Positions 48,165 through 57,013 are shown, counted from the first letter of the stretch. The stretch: DNA of 58,008 nt from an uncultured Bacteroidales bacterium (GCA_946401725.1 CAMIVE010000009.1:1-58008); one strand, 5' to 3'. Numbers and translations: made by a program. Notes: generated by a model not told the origin, from the letters alone.

Positions 48165-48782
48165 TCAGTTCTCTGAATTGATTAGTGTTCCGAAGTTGGC
48201 TTCGTTGGGTTTGACGCGCTTCATGTCCCAGGTGTCTTTGCGGCCGTTGGGATAGGTGTAGGACCAGATGAACCACTCGCTGTCGAGTCGTTCAATGTCG
48301 AAGGTAAACCAGCGGTCGCTGTTGGGCCAGGAATGCGACACAATTTTGGCACCGTAGTCTGTGAACCAGTCGCTCCAAATTGCGTTATCAATCGGTAACA
48401 TCGAGAAGCCTTCGGACATTTCGTTGAAGAGGAACTTACCATTCTCCACTTTCCAGCGGCCTTTGCAATGGTAATGATAATTAAACCTTGCTCTCTCTAT
48501 TGTATCCGTCTCGCCTGTAAAAAGAGGAATGACGATGGTGGAGTCCATTGTCAAGCCGTGAGACTGAATTGCCTCGTCGACATAGGTGCCGTCGGCATAG
48601 AAACGCAGTGTCCCCTGCTCGTCGCAATGGATGGTGCCGTTGCCGTCGGGAGCTTTGTAATCCCACGAATGTTCGTAGTTGTATGTGCCGGGGATTAATT
48701 TCTCGGCTTTTGAGAGGCTTTTGTGCGCTGAGCAGGCAAACAGCAAAAGCACAACTGGCATCAGTAAACAGAATCGTCTCAT
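48165..48782 (-). CDS. Putative lipoprotein, unknown
   Basis: A 205-residue protein with a lipoprotein signal ending LLFACS (Cys17). The mature part is beta-rich with many aromatic residues and resembles a small lipocalin-like or barrel domain (GTLRFYADGTYVDEA, KGRWKVENGKFLF). Such domains often bind small hydrophobic ligands, but this is only a pattern. It converges on the helicase gene, and gcvP is transcribed toward it through a terminator. Confidence 0.65.
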   Translation of the reverse strand: MRRFCLLMPVVLLLFACSAHKSLSKAEKLIPGTYNYEHSWDYKAPDGNGTIHCDEQGTLRFYADGTYVDEAIQSHGLTMDSTIVIPLFTGETDTIERARFNYHYHCKGRWKVENGKFLFNEMSEGFSMLPIDNAIWSDWFTDYGAKIVSHSWPNSDRWFTFDIERLDSEWFIWSYTYPNGRKDTWDMKRVKPNEANFGTLINSEN

Positions 48783-48789
48783 AACATAT

Positions 48790-48827
48790 AAAAAGAAAAA
48801 GGGGAAGATCTAAATAGATCCTCCCCT
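48790..48827 (-). terminator. Terminator of gcvP
   Basis: AGGGGA and GATCTA pair with TAGATC and TCCCCT across one mismatch and a 2-nt loop. On the minus strand a T-rich run follows. It lies 37 nt beyond the gcvP stop, after the repeated hairpin at 48838. Confidence 0.85.
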
Positions 48828-48837
48828 ATCCTATTTT

Positions 48838-48858
48838 GCGGACGGGGCCGTCCGCGTA
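48838..48858 (-). repeat. Stop-proximal hairpin element, gcvP copy
   Basis: Core GCGGACGGGGCCGTCCGC folds as a 7- to 8-bp stem, followed by GTA. It starts 6 nt from the gcvP stop, the same distance as the matching element after pckA (57077-57097). 16 of 21 positions agree and one stem pair is changed on both sides. Confidence 0.7.
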
Positions 48859-48864
48859 ACAATT

Positions 48865-51720
48865 TTAGTTTTCGGCGGGCCAGACGGGCTGCAGATTGCG
48901 GTCGCCATAGGCGTCGTCAATCTTGCTGATGGTCGGCCAGTACTTGTCGCCGTGCTCTTGCGGGAAGGCGGCCACCTTGCGGCTGTACGGATAGTTCCAT
49001 TCGTCGGCGCAAACCACCTGCATGGTGTGGGGAGCGTTGGCGATGGGGTTGTTCTTCTCGTCGTACTTGCCGGTCATGATGTCGTCGATCTCCTGACGAA
49101 TGCTGATCATGGCGTCGCAGAAGCGGTCGAGTTCGCTGAGCGGCTCGCTCTCGGTGGGTTCCACCATCAGGGTATTGTGAACCGGGAAAGCCACCGTGGG
49201 AGCGTGGAAGCCATAGTCGTCCAAACGACGGGCGATGTCACCCACACCGACCTTGAGGCTGAATTCGGCGAAGTCGACGATCATCTCGTGACCGCACATG
49301 CCGTTCTTATTGGTGTAAAGAATCTTATAGTATTTCTGCAGACGGGCGCGCAGGTAGTTGGCGTTGAGGATGGCGTGCTTGGTAGCCTCCGTCAAGCCGT
49401 TGCCTCCCAGCATCAGCAGGTAGCCGTAAGTGATGGGGAACAGTAGGAAGTTTCCGTACGGAGCGGCAGCCATGGCGTTACCCTTCTTGCCACCCACCTC
49501 GTAGATGCAGTGTTTGGGCAGGAAGTCGACCAATTTGGCACTGACAGCGATGGGGCCGACACCGGCACCGCCGCCGCCGTGAGGACCTGCGAAGGTCTTG
49601 TGCAGGTTGAGGTGGCACACATCGGCACCCATACGTCCCGGGCTGGTGATGCCCACCTGGGCGTTCATGTTGGCACCGTCCATGTAGACGAGGCCGCCGG
49701 CAGCATGGATGATGTCGACGATTTCGAGGATACCTTCCTCAAAGGCGCCGTGCGTCGAAGGATAGGTAATCATGATGCAGCTGAGGTTGTCCTTGTACTG
49801 GGCCACTTTCTCTTTCAGGTCGTCGATATCGACATCTCCGCGGTCGTTGCATTTCACAACCACCACCGTCATGCCAGCCTTGGCAGCCGATGCGGGGTTG
49901 GTGCCGTGTGCCGATGCGGGAATGAGGCATACGTTGCGCTGCGGGTTGCCGCAGTCGATATGGTAATTGCGGATGACCGTCAAGCCGCTGTATTCGCCAG
50001 CCGAACCCGAGTTGGGCTGCAGCGAAACACCTGCGAATCCGGTGATGATAGCCAGCATTTCTTCCATTTCCTTGATCATCTGGATGGAACCTTCGGCCTG
50101 GTCGGCAGGTGCGAAGGGGTGCATGCCGGCGAAACGGCTCCAGCTCAGCGGCAGCATCTCGGCGGCGGCGTTGAGTTTCATGGTGCAGGAACCCAGCGGA
50201 ATCATGGCGCGGTTGAGGCTGAGGTCTTTCACCTCGAGCTTCTTCATGTAGCGCATCATTTCGGTCTCGCTGTGGTATTTGTTGAAGACGCTGTGGGTCA
50301 GGTAAGCGCTCTTGCGCAGCATCTCGACGGGAATGTCGCTGAAGGTGGTGCAGCAACCCTTACCGTTGCACTGCAGCAGTTCGGGCTCTTTGCCTGCGGC
50401 TTTTGCTAACACCGTGATGATGGCGTTGATATCGTCCTTCGAGGTGGTCTCGTCGAGGCTGATGCCGATGCATTCCTCACAGATGTAACGGAAGTTAATC
50501 TGGTTTTCCTCGGCGACCTTGCGAACCGTTGCCGTCGGCACGGGGCACTGCAGTGCCAGCGTGTCGAAGAAGAGGCGGTTGTGCTGTTTGTAGCCGTATT
50601 TCTCCAGCTCTTTGGCCAGCACGCCGGCCATGGCATGGATGTTCGAAGCGATGTTGCGGATGCCTTCCGGACCGTGCCAAGCAGCATAGAAACCGCTCAT
50701 GATGGCCTGCAGCGCCGAGGCGGTGCAGATATTCGAAGTGGCTTTCTCGCGTTTGATGTGCTGTTCGCGCATTCCGAGCGCCATACGCAGAGCGGGGTTG
50801 CCTTTCACGTCGACGCTCCAGCCGATGATACGTCCGGGGAAGCTGCGTTTGAAAGCCTCTGTGACGGCGAAGAAACCTGCGTGGGGACCGCCGAAGCCCA
50901 TCGGCAGACCGAAGCGCTGGTTGCAACCGAAAGCACAGTCGGCACCCATCTCGCCGGGAGTCTTGAGCAGTGCCAGCGCCATCAGGTCGGTGGCGACACC
51001 CACGAAGATGCCCAGTTCGTGCGCTTTGGCGATGAATTCGGTGTAGTCGGTTACCTCACCAAATTGGTTGGGGTACTGGACCACGGCGCCGAAGAAGGTG
51101 TTGTCGAGTTTCACCTCGGACGCTTTCCCGACAACGATTTCGATGCCGCGGGGAGCAGCGTTGGTGCGCATCACGTCGAGTGTCTGCGGGAAGATGCAGT
51201 CGTCGACGAAAATCTTGTTGACATTCTCTTTCACCTGGGCGCGGCTGCGGCTGTTGTAGAACATAATCATGCATTCGCCGCCGGCGGTAGCTTCGTCAAG
51301 CAGCGAAGCGTTGGCCAAAGGCATTCCGGTCATGTCGCTGACCATGGTCTGGTAGGTCATGAGGGCTTCCAGACGACCCTGGCTGATTTCGGTCTGATAG
51401 GGAGTATAGGCGGTGTACCAGCCGGCATTCTCAAACACGTTGCGCTGGATGACAGCGGGTGTGATGGTGTTGTAGTAGCCCATACCGATGTAGGATTTGA
51501 ACATCTTGTTCTTCTGGGCCAGTGCGCGGCAGCGGTTCAGAAATTCGTATTCGTTGATTCCGTCGGCGATAGGCATGGGTTTGTCGAGGCGGATAGCCTT
51601 GGGGACAGCCTTGTCGATAAGTTCCTCCATAGAGGAGACACCGATGGTTTTGAGCATTTTTTCTTCGTCAGCGGCTTTGTAAACGCCATTGTGACGAGCA
51701 GTAAAATTATTGGTAATCAT
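48865..51720 (-). CDS. gcvP: Glycine dehydrogenase (decarboxylating), P protein
   Basis: This PLP enzyme of the glycine cleavage system decarboxylates glycine and loads the aminomethyl group on the H protein lipoyl arm. The 951-residue protein is the single-chain form with both halves. The PLP Lys708 is in HLNLHKTFAGPHGGGG. I chose the ATG at 51718-51720 because the codon before it (TTG) adds only one residue. gcvT and gcvH are not in the window. A -7 box lies about 49 bp upstream. Its GC-rich codon use matches other strongly expressed metabolic genes here, such as lpdA and pckA. The 3' end has a repeated hairpin and a terminator. Confidence 0.96.
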   Translation of the reverse strand: MITNNFTARHNGVYKAADEEKMLKTIGVSSMEELIDKAVPKAIRLDKPMPIADGINEYEFLNRCRALAQKNKMFKSYIGMGYYNTITPAVIQRNVFENAGWYTAYTPYQTEISQGRLEALMTYQTMVSDMTGMPLANASLLDEATAGGECMIMFYNSRSRAQVKENVNKIFVDDCIFPQTLDVMRTNAAPRGIEIVVGKASEVKLDNTFFGAVVQYPNQFGEVTDYTEFIAKAHELGIFVGVATDLMALALLKTPGEMGADCAFGCNQRFGLPMGFGGPHAGFFAVTEAFKRSFPGRIIGWSVDVKGNPALRMALGMREQHIKREKATSNICTASALQAIMSGFYAAWHGPEGIRNIASNIHAMAGVLAKELEKYGYKQHNRLFFDTLALQCPVPTATVRKVAEENQINFRYICEECIGISLDETTSKDDINAIITVLAKAAGKEPELLQCNGKGCCTTFSDIPVEMLRKSAYLTHSVFNKYHSETEMMRYMKKLEVKDLSLNRAMIPLGSCTMKLNAAAEMLPLSWSRFAGMHPFAPADQAEGSIQMIKEMEEMLAIITGFAGVSLQPNSGSAGEYSGLTVIRNYHIDCGNPQRNVCLIPASAHGTNPASAAKAGMTVVVVKCNDRGDVDIDDLKEKVAQYKDNLSCIMITYPSTHGAFEEGILEIVDIIHAAGGLVYMDGANMNAQVGITSPGRMGADVCHLNLHKTFAGPHGGGGAGVGPIAVSAKLVDFLPKHCIYEVGGKKGNAMAAAPYGNFLLFPITYGYLLMLGGNGLTEATKHAILNANYLRARLQKYYKILYTNKNGMCGHEMIVDFAEFSLKVGVGDIARRLDDYGFHAPTVAFPVHNTLMVEPTESEPLSELDRFCDAMISIRQEIDDIMTGKYDEKNNPIANAPHTMQVVCADEWNYPYSRKVAAFPQEHGDKYWPTISKIDDAYGDRNLQPVWPAEN

Positions 51721-51768
51721 CAAGTTAATTATTTATAAATTTGTATTTCTTTATTATTTTAAGAACTA

Positions 51769-51776
51769 CAAAAATA
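51769..51776 (-). promoter_or_regulatory. -7 box of gcvP (TATTTTTG)
   Basis: The minus strand reads TATTTTTG, matching TAnnTTTG, 48 bp before the gcvP start. It is in AT-rich sequence, and no TTTG box is seen at the expected place. I saw no glycine riboswitch upstream. Confidence 0.4.
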
Positions 51777-51817
51777 CGAATATTTTTTGTAAATTAAAAA
51801 AAAACGACAAATAGTTT

Positions 51818-52480
51818 TTAAGCCTCCCCATTGACAGAAACAGAGAGTATTTTGCCTGTTTCAAGATTGAGTACCATTTTCCAATAGCAGTCGCCACCAT
51901 CTAGGACACTGCAAAAGCGACGAGAGAAAAGCCAATTGTACTTCTCACAACTGCAGTTAACAAAGACACATGGCTCGTTGTTCTCATCATAGAAGAAGAT
52001 GTATTGTCGGCCGTAGACTTTGTAACGTTTGCGGATTTGCTTGAAATAATCTTTTTCGTTGAGTGCAGCAGCAAGGGCATTTTCGGCTCGCTGGACATCC
52101 TCAATGGTTATATCCTGCTTGAAGCGCCCGTAGCCAAAGAGGTGCAGTTTTTTGCCTTTGTCAATGAGGCTGCCAGCGCTATTAATGCGCCCCTTCATAA
52201 AAACCGAGTCAAATCCCGTTGGGACAAGCACATATCCGATTAGTTGTGTATCGGCATTACAACGATAGAAATAGGTTTGTTCATCGATGCTGAAGTAATA
52301 ATAATTAGCACTGTCTCGTTTGTTGTCGTAATTCTTTTTAGCGAAACCCTCTGGTTTTATAAGGTCTGTAACTATAATCGGTTTTGTATTAGGCTTTGCA
52401 TAGGGTTTTGGGAGCTGTGCCATCACAGACTGCGATAAAACCAAAAGGAGCGTAAGCTTTATTAGTTTCGTAATCTTCAT
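51818..52480 (-). CDS. Exported protein, unknown
   Basis: A 220-residue protein with a signal peptide (about residues 1-21, ending SVMAQ) and a basic, Pro-rich stretch after it. The rest is an alpha/beta mixture with four Cys in the last third (CVFVNCSCEKY and RFCSVLDGGDCYW), which may form disulfides. I recognise no family. It is the last of the leftward run that follows the TonB-domain and WG-repeat genes, 51 bp after the AlaX-type gene. Confidence 0.55.
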   Translation of the reverse strand: MKITKLIKLTLLLVLSQSVMAQLPKPYAKPNTKPIIVTDLIKPEGFAKKNYDNKRDSANYYYFSIDEQTYFYRCNADTQLIGYVLVPTGFDSVFMKGRINSAGSLIDKGKKLHLFGYGRFKQDITIEDVQRAENALAAALNEKDYFKQIRKRYKVYGRQYIFFYDENNEPCVFVNCSCEKYNWLFSRRFCSVLDGGDCYWKMVLNLETGKILSVSVNGEA

Positions 52481-52531
52481 TTTGTTAAGGAGTAAGAAAG
52501 GAAGTGATATTGGACAATTGTTCTGACAGTT

Positions 52532-53014
52532 TCAACCCAATTTGAACCGTACACGCCATGTGCCAGGAGTGTTGGGGCTTTCCGCTGGGGTCCAGTCGTG
52601 GCTGATGATTTTGAAGGTGCCGATTTCGGAGGTGTTCTGCACATGGGTGCCAGCGCAGGCACAGGTGTCGTAGTCCCCTACCCTAATGAGACGCAATGTC
52701 GCACTAGCATCGTCTGGCAGCTTGGAGAGGTCGACTTCAGGCGGCACATGGTCACGGTCTACATATTCGACAGTCACGTCCAGGTGCTGTTGAATAACTT
52801 CGTTGACTTTGGCTTCAATTTCCGCCACCTGCGCTTCGGTGGGAGCTGCATTCAACAGATAATCGCATTTGCTTTTCTTGCGTTCAATATGTGCATTCCT
52901 TGACCGCGGACATCCGAACATCCGCACCATGGTCTGGTTTAAAATATGCTCCGCCGTATGCATCGGCGGGTACTCTTCTTTATTATGAGCGTTTAAAACA
53001 GGTTCTTGTTCCAT
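52532..53014 (-). CDS. AlaX-type alanyl-tRNA editing protein
   Basis: A 160-residue stand-alone relative of the AlaRS editing domain, which removes wrongly attached Ser or Gly from tRNA-Ala. It keeps both zinc-binding signatures: His19-x3-His23 in MHTAEHIL and Cys120-x3-His124 in CACAGTH. The first 20 residues, MEQEPVLNAHNKEEYPPMHT, are shared with the two genes upstream. The catalytic motif begins at the end of this leader (His19), so in this gene the leader is part of the domain. An internal start at Met18 is possible but would leave the first zinc ligand at residue 2. Confidence 0.82.
   Translation of the reverse strand: MEQEPVLNAHNKEEYPPMHTAEHILNQTMVRMFGCPRSRNAHIERKKSKCDYLLNAAPTEAQVAEIEAKVNEVIQQHLDVTVEYVDRDHVPPEVDLSKLPDDASATLRLIRVGDYDTCACAGTHVQNTSEIGTFKIISHDWTPAESPNTPGTWRVRFKLG
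52955..53014 (-). repeat. Shared 20-codon leader, copy 1 (AlaX)
   Basis: First 20 codons of the AlaX-type gene, through MHT. They match copy 2 at 19 of 20 residues and copy 3 at 14 of 20, without gaps. Confidence 0.85.
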
Positions 53015-53027
53015 AACAGATAAACTT

Positions 53028-53429
53028 CTATAATTCGCTATAGGGATAATATCGCAGATTTACAAAGTAAAAAAGCACCCAGCACAACAAATGAAACAGA
53101 AACAATAATAATGCAATCGTCCATTTCTTTTTGGCCAATGCCATAAAAAATGCCGTACCTCTCCACAAAAAAGAAAGGCAGCCTATTAATAATGACAAAT
53201 GAGTATAGGGAAACCAATCATTCAAATAGTCCGAATTATTGGAATACGAATAGAAATCGCCTGCCAAATTGAACAAATAGCACAGCATTGTCACACAGAC
53301 AGGTACCCACCAATATTTCAACAACCAAGCAAAGAAGAGTCCTACTGTTAAGGATATGTCCATTCCTCCCGTATGCATCGGCAAATACTCCTCTTTATTA
53401 TGAGCGTTTAAAACAGGTTCTTGTTCCAT
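53028..53429 (-). CDS. Small membrane protein with an AlaX-like leader
   Basis: A 133-residue protein starting with MEQEPVLNAHNKEEYLPMHT, almost the same as the start of AlaX. Three or four membrane helices follow from about residue 26 (LTVGLFFAWLLKYWWVPVCV and later segments). No part of the AlaX domain beyond the leader is kept. An ATG at codon 18 (before HTGGMD) has the purine-rich AGAGGAG about 9 nt upstream and is an alternative start. The stop is 13 bp before the AlaX start. The function is unknown. Confidence 0.65.
   Translation of the reverse strand: MEQEPVLNAHNKEEYLPMHTGGMDISLTVGLFFAWLLKYWWVPVCVTMLCYLFNLAGDFYSYSNNSDYLNDWFPYTHLSLLIGCLSFLWRGTAFFMALAKKKWTIALLLFLFHLLCWVLFYFVNLRYYPYSEL
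53370..53429 (-). repeat. Shared 20-codon leader, copy 2
   Basis: First 20 codons of the membrane-protein gene. In DNA the first 38 bases are the same as in copy 1. After MHT it resembles copy 3 (GGMDISL against GRTDTSL) and no longer AlaX. Confidence 0.85.
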
Positions 53430-53466
53430 ATTATTTAATGATTTATTCTTTGCCAATATTCTCAAA

Positions 53467-54117
53467 TCATCGTTTCTGTTCTGTACCTTTTGTATTATTA
53501 TAGGGAACCTCTTTATCTATTGGATTCAAACTAAAATTGCATGGTATAGGCGGGAAGATTGACTGATACTCAATTATCATCGACATATCCACTTCAAGAC
53601 AAAGGGATTGGTAACCATCGGCCGTAATCCTCAGCAAAAATAAGACAAGAGATCCGTCGTCGTGGGTTAATTGAGGGAACGACAGCCCATACTTGCCGTC
53701 ACTGTTGGTTGTCGTCGAACAGACAAACGACGAATCATCTTTCCTTAGCAGTTCAAGCTTGACATTTTCTATTGGTCTGTTATTGGTAGCATCCACGACC
53801 GATCCCATAATATGCTGAGTTGTTGTATCCCATAGTGAAGATGAAATATTGCCACCTTTAAGAATCTTATTATCCAAGGCAAGGATGTACATATAATAGT
53901 CTTTATTCTGTGCAATACTCTCTTGGTGCTCGTCGTTTTCTTTTATACTATTTGGGGCTTGGGCAAAGCTGCTTTGACAAGGACTGCACCACATAACTAA
54001 GGCAAAGCATAATGCACATATGAAAAAATTACACTTTAAGGATGTGTCAGTTCTCCCTGTGTGCATCGGCGGGTACTCTTCTTTGTTAGGAGTATTAATA
54101 AAGGGCTTTTGATCCAT
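53467..54117 (-). CDS. Exported protein with a carboxypeptidase-regulatory-like domain and an AlaX-like leader
   Basis: A 216-residue protein starting MDQKPFINTPNKEEYPPMHT, a diverged form of the AlaX start. A signal-peptide-like stretch follows only after this (KCNFFICALCFALVMWCSPCQSSFAQ), so translation could really begin at Met18. A beta-sandwich of the CarboxypepD_reg type (IMGSVVDATNNRPIENVKLELL ... TNSDGKYGLSF) fills residues about 105-180. Such domains occur in proteins at the outer membrane of Bacteroidota. It is 37 bp upstream of the membrane-protein gene. The role is unknown. Confidence 0.65.
   Translation of the reverse strand: MDQKPFINTPNKEEYPPMHTGRTDTSLKCNFFICALCFALVMWCSPCQSSFAQAPNSIKENDEHQESIAQNKDYYMYILALDNKILKGGNISSSLWDTTTQHIMGSVVDATNNRPIENVKLELLRKDDSSFVCSTTTNSDGKYGLSFPQLTHDDGSLVLFLLRITADGYQSLCLEVDMSMIIEYQSIFPPIPCNFSLNPIDKEVPYNNTKGTEQKR
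54058..54117 (-). repeat. Shared 20-codon leader, copy 3
   Basis: First 20 codons of the carboxypeptidase-regulatory-like gene. It has 14 of 20 residues in common with copy 1, with NKEEYPPMHT kept exactly. Confidence 0.8.
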
Positions 54118-54171
54118 GAGACAGTACGTATTAAGCAATTGTTGCTATTTGAGTGAATATTCAAATTGGAA

Positions 54172-55581
54172 TTAACGGCGTTTTTCTTTGAAGCACTGCC
54201 GTGCTTTTTTCAGCTCTTTGCGTGACAATGTGGTATGACCCCATAGGTCGATATAGCCGACAATCCAATCGTGATTGTCAGGATTGAAGGTACTGCATTC
54301 GTATATTCCGTTGCATACGGGGGTGATACTGTTGAAGGGACCCTCAATAATGATATTCCCTTTATAGTCGATGATAGCGTTGTTCCCGTTAGCCAGACGT
54401 GTGAATGCCCTACTGCTGTCCTGAACCCAAAGCTCTTTGTATTGGAATGGAAGTATTGTGTTGAAGTCACTGTCGACCAGTCCCCATAGCGAGTCCTTTT
54501 GTGCTGCAAACGCTGGCAAGTCGTACCAAAGCATATCTTCATCCTCAAAAACGGTAAGATATTCAAAACGCTTCAGCAAACGGCCCGAATGGTCGTATAT
54601 GTCTGAATTCTCCTGACCAAACAAGATAATGTATTTTCCGTAGCGCAATTCATTTAAATTGTATTGGAATGGTATTACCGTCTCCCCTTTGCGGTTGATG
54701 GCACCCAACATTGTTTCCTTGGAATCGGGATTGGTTTGGGCACAGAGGATTAATTCGCCTTCTTGCACCATCCAGTAGGGGAAGTCAAGTCCTTCCTGTT
54801 GCAGGGGGGTATCACGATACTTGACATAGCCATTGGAATACTTTCTCAGCACCCATTGTTCGTTATCTTTCAATGCCACACAATGGTCGTCAATAACATG
54901 GACCCTTTCGTATTGGCAGGGAAGTATTACATTACCATTGGTGTCGAGACATCCGTATTTTTCGTCCATTTGGAAAACGGTTATCGCATGGGAAAAGGGA
55001 AATATGTACTCGTAGGGACCGATTTTCTTTTTTCCGTCGCGAGAAAGGAAGTATGTCTCTTTTTTCAACCAGTTACTAAATACTTTCCACTTCTTGTTCT
55101 CGTCCAGAATAAAGTATTCATCGTGCACAAAAGGCTCGATTATATTCCCTGCCGAGTCAATCACTCCGTACTTGCCGTTTTTCTGCAGTGTGTAGGTGCC
55201 GGAGCCATCGAACAGTCTGCCTATATGGCAGGCACATTCTCCTGGCGCATCAAACTCCAGGGGAAGTACCCAGCGACCCTGGTGGTCTACAAAGCCAACC
55301 AGACTATCCCTTTGTACCATTATCAGTGGAGAATTGTCCTGTGGGGTAAAAAAATAGTTTCCTTTCAGAAGGACATTCCCCTCCATGTCCATGAGACCAC
55401 TCTCCTTTTCATTAAAGTACACTATAAGTGTGGTGTCGGAGCAGTAGAAATGTTTGTACTGACGAGCCACCTTTTGGAGTGTTGCAATGCGTTGTTTCCC
55501 CACTTTTTTGCCAAGTTGTTTCGACTGGCTCAGAGCAAGCAATGGGAGAACTAGCAGGACTAAAAGAACAGTTTTTTTCAT
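54172..55581 (-). CDS. Exported WG-repeat protein
   Basis: A 469-residue protein with a signal peptide (about residues 1-18, ending LLALSQ). About eight to ten WG-like repeats follow, recognisable by units such as GLMDMEGNVLLKG, GFVDHQGRWVLPLEF, GVIDSAGNIIEPF and GLVDSDFNTILPFQY. WG repeats form beta-rich structures of unknown function, often outside the cell in Bacteroidota. It is 54 bp upstream of the carboxypeptidase-regulatory-like gene on the same strand, and likely the first gene of the run. Confidence 0.82.
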   Translation of the reverse strand: MKKTVLLVLLVLPLLALSQSKQLGKKVGKQRIATLQKVARQYKHFYCSDTTLIVYFNEKESGLMDMEGNVLLKGNYFFTPQDNSPLIMVQRDSLVGFVDHQGRWVLPLEFDAPGECACHIGRLFDGSGTYTLQKNGKYGVIDSAGNIIEPFVHDEYFILDENKKWKVFSNWLKKETYFLSRDGKKKIGPYEYIFPFSHAITVFQMDEKYGCLDTNGNVILPCQYERVHVIDDHCVALKDNEQWVLRKYSNGYVKYRDTPLQQEGLDFPYWMVQEGELILCAQTNPDSKETMLGAINRKGETVIPFQYNLNELRYGKYIILFGQENSDIYDHSGRLLKRFEYLTVFEDEDMLWYDLPAFAAQKDSLWGLVDSDFNTILPFQYKELWVQDSSRAFTRLANGNNAIIDYKGNIIIEGPFNSITPVCNGIYECSTFNPDNHDWIVGYIDLWGHTTLSRKELKKARQCFKEKRR

Positions 55582-55692
55582 GTGTAAAAATGTTTGATGT
55601 TTTGTAAAGGTTAAAGCCTAAATCGGAATCAATTCTTGTTCTGTGTCATATCGTTACATTTTGTATTATACTATTATGTAATTAGACTTTTT

Positions 55693-55708
55693 TGTTACAT
55701 CAGTAACA
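55693..55708. repeat. Short inverted repeat TGTTAC-ATCA-GTAACA
   Basis: Six-bp arms with a 4-nt spacer, about 111 bp upstream of the WG-repeat start. Flanking T runs make a hairpin possible, or an operator for the leftward run. The 264-bp gene-free interval 55582-55845 holds nothing else I can support. Confidence 0.35.
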
Positions 55709-55845
55709 TTTTTTGCCATTTTTTTACAGGTTGTCTGTTTTTTAGTTTTAGGGTTATATAGTTTGAAGAAAACATACCCGGGCGTATGCCGTACAGATTT
55801 TTCGGTTGGTTATATTACGTACACAGATAATGTCCACTTAAATAC

Positions 55846-56949
55846 TTAACCTACTCTTCTAAACTTGTATGTAATGGTTCCTTTTTGTGTTTCTGGTGCA
55901 TTGGGATCATTGTTGAAATGGGCTTCGCGGGCAGCCTGTTTGGCCGCCTCGACCATGGCGTTGTCATAGTTCTTGGACCCCTTGGCTGGAGCCTTCACAT
56001 CGACTACATTGCCGTCACGGTCTACCCAGATTTCAACAACAACTTTGCCTTCTTTTTTATAGCCTTTATTTGACGGTAATGGGATTGTGCCTCGCAATCC
56101 ACGACCGCCCAAACTATAGCCTTCACCGATGCCACTACCTGTTCCACCTTGTACTCCCTGGGTCCCGTTGGGACTGCCGGCCTGACCGCTGCCGATGGCA
56201 GTGCCTTTGCCCTTACCGCCGCTGCCGTTCTTTAGGTCTTGGAAGGTGGCATTAGGGTTGGTTGAAGGCTGAGGATTATTTACGGAACCACTAATTTTTG
56301 CGGGAATCCATTGCTTGAATTTATAGGAATGGCCTTTTAGTGCCTGAGGAATATGGGGTAAAATGTTGGATGAAATAACGATATCCTTTGTGTCGGCCAT
56401 GGGCATATCGGCATTTGTAATGGAGTCAAATGTGGAATTGTTGAAAAATACCAATTGGGAAGGAACGAGATATCCATTTTTTTCTTTCCAAAAACCATAA
56501 GGCATTGCATCGATTCTTCCATTATGGTTTTGTTTGAATTGGGGAGCATTTTCGATCGGTATTGAAATATGGATGTTGAGTCTTCGAAGCAAGTTGTAGA
56601 ACTCATTGCTGGTATTGTAAGAAGAAGTATATTTTATTTGGAAAAACTCTTCGTCTGCATTATAGGTCATGCTCCAATTGCTCCAACTGGTAATGGGTCT
56701 GTTGATTTCATTAATTTCAGAAAAAATATAATGTTCGCAAAGCGAGTCGAAGACATGAACCGCGTTGTTTGCAATTCTTTCATTGTAGACTATGGTTTTC
56801 TCAAATTCCCCTTTTTTTGCCCAAGCCGTAAAAGCATTTTGAACCTGACTTTCGATGCGATTCATGGGTGTAAGGGGTCTGACTGGATTCTGTCCATGAA
56901 TAAAGGTTGTCAGAAGCAGGATTGCGAGAAAAAAGATGCTCTTTTTCAT
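55846..56949 (-). CDS. Protein with a C-terminal TonB domain and a cleavable signal peptide
   Basis: A 367-residue protein. The last 95 residues are a TonB C-terminal domain (GTIPLPSNKGYKKEGKVVV, VDRDGNVVDVKAP and the closing GTITYKFRRV). Typical TonB proteins are held in the inner membrane by an N-terminal helix and have a Pro-rich linker. Here the N-terminus looks like a signal peptide (MKKSIFFLAILLLTTFIHGQ), followed by about 200 residues of unknown domain. A Gly/Ser-rich linker (about 235-270) replaces the Pro-rich one. It may be a receptor-side interactor rather than an energy transducer. No ExbB or ExbD gene is nearby. Confidence 0.7.
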   Translation of the reverse strand: MKKSIFFLAILLLTTFIHGQNPVRPLTPMNRIESQVQNAFTAWAKKGEFEKTIVYNERIANNAVHVFDSLCEHYIFSEINEINRPITSWSNWSMTYNADEEFFQIKYTSSYNTSNEFYNLLRRLNIHISIPIENAPQFKQNHNGRIDAMPYGFWKEKNGYLVPSQLVFFNNSTFDSITNADMPMADTKDIVISSNILPHIPQALKGHSYKFKQWIPAKISGSVNNPQPSTNPNATFQDLKNGSGGKGKGTAIGSGQAGSPNGTQGVQGGTGSGIGEGYSLGGRGLRGTIPLPSNKGYKKEGKVVVEIWVDRDGNVVDVKAPAKGSKNYDNAMVEAAKQAAREAHFNNDPNAPETQKGTITYKFRRVG

Positions 56950-57013
56950 AAAAACCAGTTATATTTCATTTGTCTACTTTTACTTCCATTTATTACTCCC
57001 GTAACATTTAGTT

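Noticed and set aside
51721..51817. Glycine riboswitch upstream of gcvP
   Set aside because: The gap is only about 97 bp of AT-rich sequence and shows no aptamer-like pairing.
52955..54117. The leader copies as a CRISPR array or direct-repeat element
   Set aside because: The copies are at coding starts with unequal spacing, and what lies between them is whole genes.
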